The notes below the pieces were generated by a model. That model was not told where the DNA came from. It made no database searches and worked only from the letters and a program-made list of their open reading frames with translations. From Armatimonadota bacterium (GTDB taxonomy: Bacteria; Armatimonadota; HRBIN16), in assembly GCA_026003195.1 (NCBI GenBank), contig BPGU01000003.1, forward strand, positions 124,001-188,000: a stretch of DNA of 64,000 nt, given 5' to 3'. Made by a program: the position numbers and the translations under genes. Positions 43,526-52,678 of the stretch are shown piece by piece. Position 1 is the first letter of the stretch. Every line of letters begins with the position of its first letter.

Positions 43526-43741
43526 CTAGCGTACTCCGGGTTGCGCTGGTTGTCCCGGCGTGCCAGCACGAGGCTGCATCTGAGGTGTCAAGCTGGCGCC
43601 GGGTGGAGGCATCCTGTATTCACCGTGCAGCCGCTGCTGCTTTTCACGATAGTAGCCCAATGCCTGCCATAAAACTAGCACAATCGCAAGGACGAACAGG
43701 ACGATGTGCCAGGGCTTGATCTGACCGCTGTTCTTCATCAT
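43526..43741 (-). CDS. Small single-span membrane protein with Pro-rich tail
   Basis: This 71-aa protein starts at 43741 or 43738 (MM), after AAAGGGGATTGGA. One transmembrane helix (about 12-29, HIVLFVLAIVLVLWQALGYY) is followed by a basic stretch (REKQQR) and a proline/glutamine/glycine-rich tail. I do not recognise a family. It lies directly downstream of the second DUF1559 prepilin gene, separated by a hairpin, and may be made from read-through transcripts of that gene. Confidence 0.6.
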   Translation of the reverse strand: MMKNSGQIKPWHIVLFVLAIVLVLWQALGYYREKQQRLHGEYRMPPPGASLTPQMQPRAGTPGQPAQPGVR

Positions 43742-43764
43742 TCCAATCCCCTTTGTTCCGATTC

Positions 43765-43791
43765 ACGCCCCTGTCTTTACGACAGGGGCGT
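43765..43791 (-). terminator. Hairpin downstream of second prepilin gene
   Basis: ACGCCCCTGTC (43765-43775) pairs perfectly with GACAGGGGCGT (43781-43791) around a 5-base loop. There is no T-run, so it may be a partial terminator or an mRNA end stabiliser between the prepilin gene and the small membrane protein gene. Confidence 0.5.
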
Positions 43792-43802
43792 CTCTTCTCT
43801 CG

Positions 43803-44654
43803 CTAATCGGCATAGCGTGTCCACATGTTGGGGCGTGTCTGACGCAGGTACTTCACATGTCCATCCGCAAAAGCGTGATTCGCCCCCCGGTTATGGCGCT
43901 TGTCCACGTTGCCCTCTTTCTCACCCTGTATGTAACATCCCCAAGCGTACTCGTTGCCGTAAGCGTCGTACTCCACATCTTCATCCACAGGGTGCACGTA
44001 AATGGCTACCAGGTCTGTTTCCGTGTAGATGCGATCACACCAGAGTGCGGCATCCGAAAGCGCAATGGTGTTCGCTGGCTCCTCCACAGCAGCCATCGAA
44101 GCACCTACGTCCACCTCTCCTCCCTGAGGGGTGGGGATTCCGGTACTCACCATCCCGTGATAGCAGTTCAGTCCCGAATTGCAATCGCACCGGCTACAGA
44201 ACTGGTTCTGATTGTTGTAGGCTTCGTTGTAGAAGTACCCAAGCCCCCAGGGTCTTGCGGAGGTGCCCAACTCCTGTCCCACCGCAGTGCCATACAGTGA
44301 TGCAATGGGTGGGCAATTCAGGCGCCCATAGTCGCGTATGAAGACCTGCTGGGTGCGGCTGGGGCAGCTGAACATCTGCTGATTCTTGATGTAGGGGTAA
44401 ATCATATCCTGCCAGACGAACATCGGGCACTGCCCCCAACCGTTTGGGTAGAAGTAGGAGCCCGGGTAAATCTCGTCATAGTCCTGAGCATACATCTGCA
44501 GCGCAAGAGCCAGCTGTTTCATGTTGCTCAGGCAGGATGCCGCACGTGCCTTTTCCCGTGCTTGAGCAAATACGGGGAACAGGATCGCTGCCAGTATCGC
44601 GATAATCGCGATAACTACCAGCAACTCGATAAGCGTAAAGGCGCGATGTCTCAT
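43803..44654 (-). CDS. Prepilin-type DUF1559 protein (2)
   Basis: ATG 44654 (MRHRAF) follows GAGGAGGAAAGAACG, giving 283 aa. It has the class III prepilin signal [18 protein letters not shown] after a short basic leader, then [20 protein letters not shown] and [14 protein letters not shown] cysteine-rich loop ([16 protein letters not shown]) is not present in the first prepilin and suggests disulfides or a metal site. The C-terminus carries [19 protein letters not shown]. It is likely a pseudopilin or filament subunit. Transcription comes from a strong promoter in an AT-rich region. Confidence 0.9.
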   Translation of the reverse strand: MRHRAFTLIELLVVIAIIAILAAILFPVFAQAREKARAASCLSNMKQLALALQMYAQDYDEIYPGSYFYPNGWGQCPMFVWQDMIYPYIKNQQMFSCPSRTQQVFIRDYGRLNCPPIASLYGTAVGQELGTSARPWGLGYFYNEAYNNQNQFCSRCDCNSGLNCYHGMVSTGIPTPQGGEVDVGASMAAVEEPANTIALSDAALWCDRIYTETDLVAIYVHPVDEDVEYDAYGNEYAWGCYIQGEKEGNVDKRHNRGANHAFADGHVKYLRQTRPNMWTRYAD

Positions 44655-44720
44655 CGTTCTTTCCTCCTCGAATATGGTTTGCACCCCTACGGATAGGATG
44701 CACTGCAAGCCTCTACTTTC

Positions 44721-44749
44721 ATTCTATAAAATTTGATATAAAAAGTCAA
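44721..44749 (-). promoter_or_regulatory. Promoter of second DUF1559 prepilin gene
   Basis: On the minus strand TTGACT (44744-44749), 17 bases, TAGAAT (44721-44726). The leader of about 60 bases contains an imperfect hairpin around 44681-44702. The surroundings are extremely AT-rich compared with the rest of the window. Confidence 0.65.
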
Positions 44750-45288
44750 TACGATTCAATACAAAAAAGATTATTAAGTTGTTGAGTGGATATATTTGTG
44801 TTTAGTGATAATTAGTACCTTCTAAAATAAATAAATACAATATTTCGTTTAGCTGATGAAACACGGCATACGAGGCAGCAGGAGGATCACGCATTCGGAA
44901 AGTGCTTCGTAGCCCCGCGGCAATCCGGAACACAGCAACGTTCACACTTTATGGCAACAACGATTTCGCCCTCACTCAAAAGCATACAGAGTTCGAAAAC
45001 TGCATGCGTTTTGTGTTCTATCACGGGGTTGCGTCCAAGAGCCCGGAAGAAGCCTCTTCCTGCGGCTAGCAGTTCGTCGAGGCTGTAGATTGCAATACCG
45101 ATGTTGCTTTTTCAACTACTTTTGTCATGCTGAGGTCAGTGCAGCATCTCAGGCTGTCGCTACAGTGAGGTTCTTCGTTTGTGTTCAGAAGGACACGGTT
45201 GGCATTTCCCTCCTGCCAGCATCAGAACAATCAGGCTTGACGCACTGCCAGTCCTCAGAGAGAAGCCCACTTTTTGACAGACTGCCTG
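44750..45288. other. Gene-free region, AT-rich then mixed
   Basis: No gene is convincing here. About 44720-44855 is an AT-rich island. Around 45115-45180 the sequence contains TGTCATGCTGAGG, GCAGCATCTCAGG and GTGAGGTTCTTCG, words typical of a common dispersed repeat. No structured RNA or tRNA was recognised. Confidence 0.4.
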
Positions 45289-45846
45289 CTACTTGCTCAA
45301 CCGAATCGCATCCAGAGAGATCTCGCCAGAAGGTTGCTCAGCATACCACATCAGCTCAGTGACCGCCGACAGGTCCATCTTACCCCTCAGCGAAGGGATG
45401 TCATACTCCAGCGTGTTGGCACCGGGTGTGATCCGCTTGTTCCATACCCAGTGCCGCCTCTGGTGTACGTCGGTAATGCGCAGGTTCAGCGACAGAGGCG
45501 CGCCTTCTCGGTAAACATCCACCTTCAGCACCCGCCATCCGCGCCAGTCCAAGGGGAAACCGCCGGAGTCGATGATGACGGTTTCGTTTCCGGGAGAGAG
45601 ATTCAGGCGCAGGGAACGTTTTCCATCTGTAGCATGTTCGGTGACGAGAGCACGTGGTGCGGTACCGCCTACCATCGGTAGCATCGTCGGACGTTCGAAG
45701 GAGAAGAGCAGCCGCTCCGCAGCCGAGGGTTTTATCGGCTGCAACACTCTGCCGCATCCCGACGGCAACCAGAATATCACAATAGCTACCCCAACTGTCC
45801 ACAGGCGCAGGTGCACAACGCGCAAGGGGAAAAGCATGTTCGCCAT
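45289..45846 (-). CDS. Lipoprotein with carbohydrate-binding-like beta-sandwich
   Basis: This 185-aa protein has a lipoprotein signal (VGVAIVIFWLPSGC, Cys about residue 31). The mature part (LLFSFERPTMLP, RSLRLNLSPGNETVIIDSG, WRVLKVDVYREGAPLSLNLRI, GANTLEYDI and GEISLDAIRL) looks like a single galactose-binding or CBM-type jelly roll. Such domains usually occur attached to glycosidases; here it stands alone on a lipid anchor. The start could be 45846 or 45837. It is the last gene of the minus-strand run starting at hisF or HNH, 17 bases after the Uma2 gene. Confidence 0.65.
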   Translation of the reverse strand: MANMLFPLRVVHLRLWTVGVAIVIFWLPSGCGRVLQPIKPSAAERLLFSFERPTMLPMVGGTAPRALVTEHATDGKRSLRLNLSPGNETVIIDSGGFPLDWRGWRVLKVDVYREGAPLSLNLRITDVHQRRHWVWNKRITPGANTLEYDIPSLRGKMDLSAVTELMWYAEQPSGEISLDAIRLSK

Positions 45847-45863
45847 ACCGTCGTCTTCGTATT

Positions 45864-46577
45864 TTACACCTGTTCAGGGTCAATGCCCAGTTCGCGTAGT
45901 TTAGCGGCAAGGCGTTCCGCACGTTCTCGCTCCGCTTCCGCCTTACGCTGCGCCCGCTCTGCCCGTTGTCGCTCCGCTTCGGCTTCACGCTGCGCCCGCT
46001 CTGCCATCTGGGCTATCTCCAGAAAGCTCCACATCCGCCTGCCATCAGGCAACTGCAGTCCTAGCTCGGTCTCCATCCCCTTGCCAAAGCGGATGCCAAG
46101 ACGCGGGCTGACCCAGCCATCCATCTGCTCTATTGGCACAAAGTGTTCTCCCTCGCGCCGCCAGCCGTCCCATTCGCCGCTCTCCGGGTAGTAAATATAG
46201 TACTCCTCCACCCCATACCGCTCGTAGAAGCGCATCTTCTCTTCCATCCTGGAGAAGCGGTTGCCCGGTGACCATATCTCAAAGACCACCTGCGGGGGGA
46301 TGTTGTCCTCCTCCCACTGCTTGTAGGACCCGCGATGCCCCTTCGGTCTTCCGAACACCACCATTGTATCGGGTGCTTGACGAATATCCGGTCTTCCTTC
46401 CACAGGATACCAGAGTAAGTCGCCCGCGACGAACACTTGCGGATCGTCGGCAAAGAGGAGCTCCAGGTTTCCTTTGAGGGTCACCATGCATTCAGACTGA
46501 ATCGTATGGTCTGCCATCGGCTGCCCATCCGAGTCAGGATAGTGAACGCGCTGTTGAACCGCCGGGGAGACCGCCAT
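45864..46577 (-). CDS. Uma2 family (DUF820) restriction endonuclease-like protein
   Basis: ATG 46577 (MAVSPA) follows GAGGGGGTG, giving 237 aa. The Uma2 core is PD-(D/E)XK-like: VFVAGDLLWYPVEG, RQAPDTMVVFG, PPQVVFEIWSPGNR, EEKMRFYERYGVEEYYIY and DGWVSPRLGIRF. The Asp/Glu set of the nuclease-like site is present, but no activity is known for the family. The last 50 residues are a charged coiled coil made of 14-residue repeats (AERAQREAEAERQR-like), reflected in a 42-base DNA repeat at about 45910-46005. Confidence 0.85.
   Translation of the reverse strand: MAVSPAVQQRVHYPDSDGQPMADHTIQSECMVTLKGNLELLFADDPQVFVAGDLLWYPVEGRPDIRQAPDTMVVFGRPKGHRGSYKQWEEDNIPPQVVFEIWSPGNRFSRMEEKMRFYERYGVEEYYIYYPESGEWDGWRREGEHFVPIEQMDGWVSPRLGIRFGKGMETELGLQLPDGRRMWSFLEIAQMAERAQREAEAERQRAERAQRKAEAERERAERLAAKLRELGIDPEQV
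45910..46005 (-). repeat. 42-base coding tandem repeat
   Basis: About two imperfect copies of a 42-base unit encode AERAQREAEAERQR, AERAQRKAEAERER and a partial third. They form the coiled-coil tail of the Uma2 protein. Confidence 0.55.
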
Positions 46578-46638
46578 ATCACACACCCCCTCTCGTTGTG
46601 CGTGCACACATTATACCCAATCCGAGAGGCATCCCCTA

Positions 46639-47247
46639 CTATCCTCTCGGTGTGTTCAACGCCTCTTGCAACATGCGTGCGCTCTCCACGTGCCAGATGG
46701 GCTGGATTTCGAACTCGGTGACGTTCAGCGGCGTCTCTATCTCCACGCGCGCCACGTAGCGATCGCCGACGGCGATGACCAGTGTGCGCCCCACGTTCTT
46801 CGAAGAGAACTTCCACAGCCTGCGTCGCCCCTCCTCGGTCAAACGCACCTTGACAATCCCGTAGTCGCCTGTCAATGGGGGTGGAGCGGGGGCGGTACGC
46901 AGCTCCGCATCAGGTTCAAACTGCGCTTCGGTCAATACGATGGGCGCACGCTCTAGCAGCTGCTCCACCATAATCGCTTTCGCGCCCGGGCGGATAGCGG
47001 GTTCCTCGCCTGCAGAGAAAGACTTCGCCTGCACGTCCCCCTTGCGATACACGTATACCGTTTTGTTTGCCACAATTGCCGTTAAGTCGTCGGGCAGAGC
47101 GATAAACATCACGCGCGATCGCTGCAGCGGGTTCTCCTCAATACGTTGCAGCTGCCACTGCGTGAAAAAATAGCTCCCGACGAACCACAGCGCAATTAGC
47201 AGGATAACCGGTATCACAAAGCGCAGCGACGGTAAAGCACGGAACAT
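46639..47247 (-). CDS. Membrane-anchored SecD P1-head-like protein
   Basis: This 202-aa protein has one N-terminal transmembrane helix (about 9-28, FVIPVILLIALWFVGSYFF) followed by a periplasmic domain. The segment VRLTEEGRRRLWKFSSKNVGRTLVIAVGDRYV resembles the P1 head of SecD, where FTxEGAxxFxxxTxxNxGxxLAIxLDxxV is conserved. It has no other SecDF transmembrane helices. It may be a stand-alone SecD-P1-like module of unknown function. It sits between the radical SAM gene and the Uma2 gene. Confidence 0.6.
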   Translation of the reverse strand: MFRALPSLRFVIPVILLIALWFVGSYFFTQWQLQRIEENPLQRSRVMFIALPDDLTAIVANKTVYVYRKGDVQAKSFSAGEEPAIRPGAKAIMVEQLLERAPIVLTEAQFEPDAELRTAPAPPPLTGDYGIVKVRLTEEGRRRLWKFSSKNVGRTLVIAVGDRYVARVEIETPLNVTEFEIQPIWHVESARMLQEALNTPRG

Positions 47248-47271
47248 CTCTTTGTATCCCCTTCTCTTGCG

Positions 47272-48543
47272 TTAGTAAACGAACTCCCGAATGTCGTAGG
47301 TGGCACGTTGCACGCCAGCTGGCAGATGCAACAACGATTCTATCTCGCGCCGTTGATCGCGCATCTGTTCGGGCGAAAGAGGCTGAATCCCTGCCTCTTG
47401 CGCCAGGTGTGTATATTCACCAGCGAACGGTTCTACCAGTTCTGAGAAATACAGAATGTCTCCTGCGCTCCACGGCAGGCGGTTTAACAGAGCAACCGTC
47501 TCTGTTACATGTGCGCGTGCAGAGTAGTCGCCGCCTGCCCCCAGCAAGATAATGATGCCCACACCCACACCAGCCTCTTTGAGAGTGCACACCAGTTGCA
47601 ACACCTCTTCGTTGGTCTGCGGTTTGCGCAGGAAGCGCAGCAGTTCTTCACAGCCGGTTTCCACTCCTATATACACCCGGCGCACGCCCAGTTGTTGCAA
47701 TTGCCTCCACTCAGCGACTGTTTTCCGATACCCCGTGAAGGCGTCTACGAACGAGTATAAGCCGTCGAAGCGGATGGGATGTTGTTCTCGCCACCGCTGC
47801 AGCTGCTCTGGCGAGAGGTCGCTGGGTTCTATCGGAAATGCCTCGCGTATCACCTGTAGCAGTGGAACCAGCATCTTCTGCGGAGCCACCAGCGCGTTCG
47901 CATCGGCTAAGAAGATACGGTTGCGCAGGCGCAGTGTGTCGCCGAAGTACTCCTGCACCCCAGCGATATGCTCGCGCAGTTGCTCGGGCGTTTGGATAGC
48001 GAAAGGGCGGTCGCGGTAGAAATCACAGAAGGTGCAACGGTTCCAGTGACAGCCCTGCGTGACCTGCAGCACCAGGGCGAGGTATTGGTCGGGCGGGAGG
48101 ATGCTGACCGGCTTGTACACCTGCAGGAATCGTTGTGCGTCGCGACGGTGTGCTTCTACATCCCATCGGCAGGCACTCTCCAGTGCTGACCTGCAGGCAG
48201 GATCGCCCTCCGCCGGGAAGAACTCCAGCGCCTGGCTGGCCATCTGATGTGCCCACCGCAGGATGCTATCCGATTCCTCCGGGCTTAAACGGCGCAGGTG
48301 CCTGGTGTTATCGGCTGTCACCCATTTGCATACCATGCGTCCGTCCAGCCCACGCTTGTAGTTCACCTCCTCGATATAAGCCATCCAGAGCCTGCCCACC
48401 GGGTCAAAGGTGTACACCTCACGCTGGTCCAGCATCAGCGAGAGGGCATGTCGCTTCACCCCCACCCACACGCGCTCTGCCAGAGGCGGGGCAGGATACT
48501 CGATATGGTGCAGCAGGCTGGGCGAAAGAGTCTGCACGGACAT
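47272..48543 (-). CDS. Radical SAM protein (Elp3/HemN-like)
   Basis: This 423-aa protein has the 4Fe-4S motif in VTQGCHWNRCTFCDFYRDRP (C-x4-C-x2-C), as in the GCPWNxCTFC group. Barrel signatures follow: IFLADANALVAP, RVYIGVETGCEELL and EAGVGVGIIILLGAGG. An N-terminal extension of about 150 residues (RVWVGVKRHALSLMLDQREV) precedes the barrel and is not recognised. The substrate is unknown. It starts 6 bases after the hisF stop, so it is probably cotranscribed, though no link to histidine synthesis is evident. Confidence 0.85.
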   Translation of the reverse strand: MSVQTLSPSLLHHIEYPAPPLAERVWVGVKRHALSLMLDQREVYTFDPVGRLWMAYIEEVNYKRGLDGRMVCKWVTADNTRHLRRLSPEESDSILRWAHQMASQALEFFPAEGDPACRSALESACRWDVEAHRRDAQRFLQVYKPVSILPPDQYLALVLQVTQGCHWNRCTFCDFYRDRPFAIQTPEQLREHIAGVQEYFGDTLRLRNRIFLADANALVAPQKMLVPLLQVIREAFPIEPSDLSPEQLQRWREQHPIRFDGLYSFVDAFTGYRKTVAEWRQLQQLGVRRVYIGVETGCEELLRFLRKPQTNEEVLQLVCTLKEAGVGVGIIILLGAGGDYSARAHVTETVALLNRLPWSAGDILYFSELVEPFAGEYTHLAQEAGIQPLSPEQMRDQRREIESLLHLPAGVQRATYDIREFVY

Positions 48544-48549
48544 CGCTCG

Positions 48550-49326
48550 TTATGTCAACCTCACCGGCACGCCTCGCTCGTGCAAATATCGCTTGAGTTG
48601 CGCAATCGTGTAATGCCCATCATGGACGATGCTGGCAATCAGCGCCGCATCTGCCATACCCTCGGTGAGGGCGTCGTACAGGTGCTCGGGCTTGCCTGCA
48701 CCGCCGGAGGCGATGACAGGAATACTCACCGCCTGCGCCACCGCCCGTGTCAGTTCGATGTCATAGCCGATTTGCGTGCCATCGCGGTCCATGCTGGTCA
48801 ACAGGATTTCGCCCGCTCCCAGTTCCTCCACCCGCTGCGCCCACTCGATGGCATCCAGTCCGGTGGGTTTTCGACCGCCATGCGTGTACACCTCCCAGCG
48901 CGGTGTGCCGTCCGGCTTCGTGCCGACCCGACGGGGGTCTATTGCCACCACCACGCACTGGCTGCCGAACCGTTCTGATGCCTCACGGATAAGGTCGGGG
49001 TTTTGTACGGCGGCGGTATTGATGCTGATTTTGTCCGCGCCCGCCTTCAGAATGCGTCGGAAATCCTCCACCGTACGGATACCGCCTCCAACGGTAAAAG
49101 GAATGAACACCTGTTCCGCCACGCGCGCTGCCATCTCCGCCACGATGTCGCGCTGTTCATGGCTGGCAGTGATGTCCAGAAACACCAGCTCGTCCGCCCC
49201 CTGCGCATCGTACAGTGCGCCCAGCTCCACCGGGTCGCCTGCGTCGCGCAGGTTCACGAAGTTCACCCCTTTGACCACCCTGCCGTCCTTCACATCCAGG
49301 CAGGGTATGATACGCTTGACCAGCAT
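48550..49326 (-). CDS. hisF: Imidazole glycerol phosphate synthase cyclase subunit HisF
   Basis: ATG 49326 (MLVKRIIPC) gives 258 aa; the upstream in-frame codons come from a dispersed repeat. HisF closes the imidazole ring using ammonia from HisH in histidine and purine (AICAR) metabolism. Catalytic Asp11 ([12 protein letters not shown]) and the Asp of [11 protein letters not shown] are present, with [11 protein letters not shown] and [12 protein letters not shown] as phosphate loops. hisH and other his genes are not in the window. The ribosome site GAGGAG lies in or beside the repeat. Confidence 0.95.
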   Translation of the reverse strand: MLVKRIIPCLDVKDGRVVKGVNFVNLRDAGDPVELGALYDAQGADELVFLDITASHEQRDIVAEMAARVAEQVFIPFTVGGGIRTVEDFRRILKAGADKISINTAAVQNPDLIREASERFGSQCVVVAIDPRRVGTKPDGTPRWEVYTHGGRKPTGLDAIEWAQRVEELGAGEILLTSMDRDGTQIGYDIELTRAVAQAVSIPVIASGGAGKPEHLYDALTEGMADAALIASIVHDGHYTIAQLKRYLHERGVPVRLT

Positions 49327-49355
49327 AGCACTCTCCTCAGGAGCCTCGCCCTCCA
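49327..49355 (-). repeat. Copy of dispersed GGAGGGCGAGG repeat at hisF start
   Basis: On the minus strand CTGGAGGGCGAGGCTCC leads directly into TGAGGAG and the hisF ATG. It is the same family as the element at 21832-21906. Confidence 0.45.
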
Positions 49356-49405
49356 GAGGTGGGGGCAAGAATCATGCGAAAGGGGACTGCCCCCTTGTGC
49401 AGAGG

Positions 49406-49948
49406 TCAGTCCTGCGAGGGGGTCACATCGCTGAAGAACGGCAGATAGTTGCGCCACACCTCGTTCTTCGTGCCTTCGATATACTTGCTGAGGCTGATGT
49501 AGGGCACGTAGCGCGGTCGGCGCGGCTGCCTCAGCAGGGTCATCCCCGTCTGGTGCAACGGTTTATCGCCCTTCTTCAAGTTGCACTTGCGGCAACAGGT
49601 CACCAGGTTCTCCCAGTCATCGCTCCCACCGAGGCGACGCGGCACCACATGGTCCACCGTGAGGTCTTTCCCACGGTAACCACAGTACTGGCAGGTGTAG
49701 TCGTCGCGGGCGAAGATGGTGCGCCGTGTGAGTTTGAGCTCCGGCAACGGGCGCTTCACGTGATAGCGCAGCTTCACCACCGACGGCACCTGAATGACCC
49801 TGTCCACCGTGCGCAGTCGAACGCCGTCGGCGTGCAGCACTTCCGCCTTGCCCAGCAGTACGAGCACCAGCGCGCGCCGCACGTTGCATACGTTCAACGG
49901 CTCGTAGTCGTTGTTCAGCACCAGAACCTGTCTGTCCGTCTCCAACAT
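49406..49948 (-). CDS. HNH endonuclease family protein
   Basis: This 180-aa protein starts at ATG 49948 after AGGAAGGGATCG. The N-terminal half ([33 protein letters not shown]) and the HNH zinc finger ([43 protein letters not shown], in segments) match a compact HNH family. It is widespread in cyanobacteria, Chloroflexi and Deinococcus-Thermus. The four cysteines and the DHV histidine are intact. Its biological role is not established. Upstream lies a strong promoter followed by a structured terminated RNA (49975-50190), so expression may need read-through. Confidence 0.87.
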   Translation of the reverse strand: MLETDRQVLVLNNDYEPLNVCNVRRALVLVLLGKAEVLHADGVRLRTVDRVIQVPSVVKLRYHVKRPLPELKLTRRTIFARDDYTCQYCGYRGKDLTVDHVVPRRLGGSDDWENLVTCCRKCNLKKGDKPLHQTGMTLLRQPRRPRYVPYISLSKYIEGTKNEVWRNYLPFFSDVTPSQD

Positions 49949-49974
49949 CGATCCCTTCCTGTTGACGGGTAACG

Positions 49975-50006
49975 AAAAAGCCCACTGCGGACACGGCAGC
50001 GGGCTT
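49975..50006 (-). terminator. Intrinsic terminator of structured leader/ncRNA
   Basis: On the minus strand AAGCCC-G-CTGC pairs with GCAG-T-GGGCTT (plus 49978-49988 with 49996-50006, one mismatch, 7-base loop), followed by a T-run (plus-strand A run ending at 49979). It lies 27 bases upstream of the HNH start codon. Confidence 0.75.
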
Positions 50007-50178
50007 GACCGACTAGCTATATCGGATACGCATCACGTGTCCGAAGCGATGAGAGCGCCAGTGTCTATCCTGCTGCACTGGCATTCCCCACCGACGCCAC
50101 CGCCTGGCGATACGCAGACCAATCCTGTTGTGTTGTCGGAACTGGAGTGGCAACACTTCACCTCATAGAAAATATAGC
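49975..50178 (-). ncRNA. Putative structured ncRNA or attenuator leader upstream of HNH gene
   Basis: A transcript from the promoter at 50185-50214 would start near 50178. Its first bases GCUAUAU (50172-50178) pair with AUAUAGC (50016-50022) just before the terminator, closing the molecule. Inside are hairpins GTGTTG/CAACAC (50151-50156 with 50130-50135), CGCCA/TGGCG (50095-50099 with 50105-50109) and GCCAGTG/CACTGGC (50057-50063 with 50076-50082). No protein frame on this strand is convincing. It could be an independent small RNA or a riboswitch-like leader controlling HNH. It does not match 6S, SRP, tmRNA or B12 patterns that I can recognise. Confidence 0.55.
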
Positions 50179-50184
50179 AATGGT

Positions 50185-50214
50185 ATTATAGCCACAATCT
50201 GGCGTTCTTGTCAA
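50185..50214 (-). promoter_or_regulatory. Strong minus-strand promoter for structured RNA/HNH
   Basis: TTGACA (50209-50214) and TATAAT (50185-50190) with an 18-base spacer, both perfect consensus hexamers on the minus strand. Confidence 0.8.
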
Positions 50215-50221
50215 GAGACAC

Positions 50222-51342
<1,121 letters not shown>

Positions 51343-51356
51343 CCACCCTACAATCA

Positions 51357-51379
51357 GGGCGGGGCAACCCGCCCTTTTT
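51357..51379 (+). terminator. Intrinsic terminator between gap and pgk
   Basis: GGGCGGG (51357-51363), loop GCAA, CCCGCCC (51368-51374), then five T. It should end part of the gap transcripts, making gap more abundant than pgk unless a separate pgk promoter exists. Confidence 0.75.
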
Positions 51380-51404
51380 GATGTCCAGCACGGGAGGTGC
51401 AACG

Positions 51405-52601
51405 ATGAACAAGAAGACCATTGAAGATATCGACGTGAAGGGCAAGCGCGTGCTGGTGCGCGTGGACTTCAATGTGCCACAGGATGAAACCGGCAAAATC
51501 ACCGATGACCGACGCATCCGTGCTGCCCTGCCTACCATCCAGTACCTGATGCGTCAGGGGGCGAAAACTATCCTTGTTTCGCACCTCGGACGTCCCAAAG
51601 GCAAACCGGAAGACAGGGAAAAGTTCACCCTCAAACCCGTTGCCGAGCGATTGAGCGAGCTGCTGGGCAAGCCGGTGCCTCTCGCTCCCGATTGCGTGGG
51701 ACCGGAAGTGGAGAAGATGGTGCAGGCGATGCAGGATGGCGACGTGCTGTTGCTGGAGAATGTACGCTTCCATCCTGAAGAAGAGAAAAACGACCCTGAA
51801 TTCGCCAAACAGCTCGCCTCTTTGGCGGAGTTGTACGTGAACGACGCCTTCGGCACCGCACACCGCGCCCACGCCTCCACGGAGGGCGTGACGAAATACC
51901 TGCCGGGCGTCGCCGGATACCTGATGCAGAAGGAGATTGAATACCTGGGTGGCGCGCTGGCAAACCCGAAGCGGCCGTTCATCGCGGTGCTGGGAGGCGC
52001 GAAGGTGAAAGACAAAATCCCCGTCATCGAGAACCTCGTGAGCAAAGTGGACAAACTTATCATCGGTGGGGGGATGGCGTATACCTTCCTGAAAGCGCAG
52101 GGGAAGGAGATCGGGCAGTCTCTGCTGGACGCCGACTCGCTGGACTTCTGCCGCGAGATGCTGGCGAAGGCAGGCGATAAAATCCTGCTGCCCTTAGACG
52201 TGGTAGTTGCCGACGGCAACCCCTTCGAAAAGGGACCCGACGCGGTACAAACGAAGGTAGTATCGGTCGATGCCATTCCCGCCGACTGGCAGGGGGTGGA
52301 CATCGGTCCCGAGACGCAGAAGCTGTTCGCGGAGGCGGTGAAAGGCGCGGGAACGGTCGTGTGGAACGGACCGATGGGCATTTTTGAGTTCGACCAGTTC
52401 GCCGTCGGCACGCGCGCGATGGCACAGGCACTGGCGGATTCGGGCGCGGTGACCATCGTGGGCGGTGGGGACTCTGCTGCCGCAGTAGAGCAACTGGGCT
52501 TCGCCGACAAGATGACGCATATCTCTACTGGCGGAGGCGCGTCGCTGGAGTTTCTGGAAGGCAAAGTACTGCCCGGCGTGGCGGCGCTGCAGGATAAGTA
52601 A
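51405..52601 (+). CDS. pgk: Phosphoglycerate kinase
   Basis: ATG 51405 (MNKKTI) follows GGGAGGTGC, giving 398 aa, the normal length. [12 protein letters not shown] is the family signature near the N-terminus. [24 protein letters not shown] and [10 protein letters not shown], with late [16 protein letters not shown], mark the nucleotide domain. PGK transfers phosphate from 1,3-bisphosphoglycerate to ADP. tpiA and eno are not in the window. A 12-base hairpin follows. Confidence 0.96.
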   Translation: MNKKTIEDIDVKGKRVLVRVDFNVPQDETGKITDDRRIRAALPTIQYLMRQGAKTILVSHLGRPKGKPEDREKFTLKPVAERLSELLGKPVPLAPDCVGPEVEKMVQAMQDGDVLLLENVRFHPEEEKNDPEFAKQLASLAELYVNDAFGTAHRAHASTEGVTKYLPGVAGYLMQKEIEYLGGALANPKRPFIAVLGGAKVKDKIPVIENLVSKVDKLIIGGGMAYTFLKAQGKEIGQSLLDADSLDFCREMLAKAGDKILLPLDVVVADGNPFEKGPDAVQTKVVSVDAIPADWQGVDIGPETQKLFAEAVKGAGTVVWNGPMGIFEFDQFAVGTRAMAQALADSGAVTIVGGGDSAAAVEQLGFADKMTHISTGGGASLEFLEGKVLPGVAALQDK

Positions 52602-52634
52602 AGCCTGTATGATGGCTCTTTCTCAGCAACCTCT

Positions 52635-52662
52635 GTCCCCCTTCCTCCACAGGAAGGGGGAC
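52635..52662. terminator. Hairpin after pgk, between convergent genes
   Basis: GTCCCCCTTCCT (52635-52646) pairs perfectly with AGGAAGGGGGAC (52651-52662) around CCAC, followed by GATATTTTCTC. It also resembles a common short palindromic intergenic repeat. Confidence 0.65.
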
Positions 52663-52678
52663 GATATTTTCTCTCGCT

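Noticed and set aside
49406-50178. IscB/HEARO (omega RNA) type system
   Set aside because: The upstream RNA plus HNH layout is suggestive, but the protein is a compact HNH family without RuvC pieces or bridge helix, so it is not IscB or IsrB.
50016-50178. 6S RNA, cobalamin riboswitch or SRP RNA
   Set aside because: The terminal pairing recalls 6S RNA, but I could not build the long rod with a central bubble. The B12-box and SRP loop sequences are absent.
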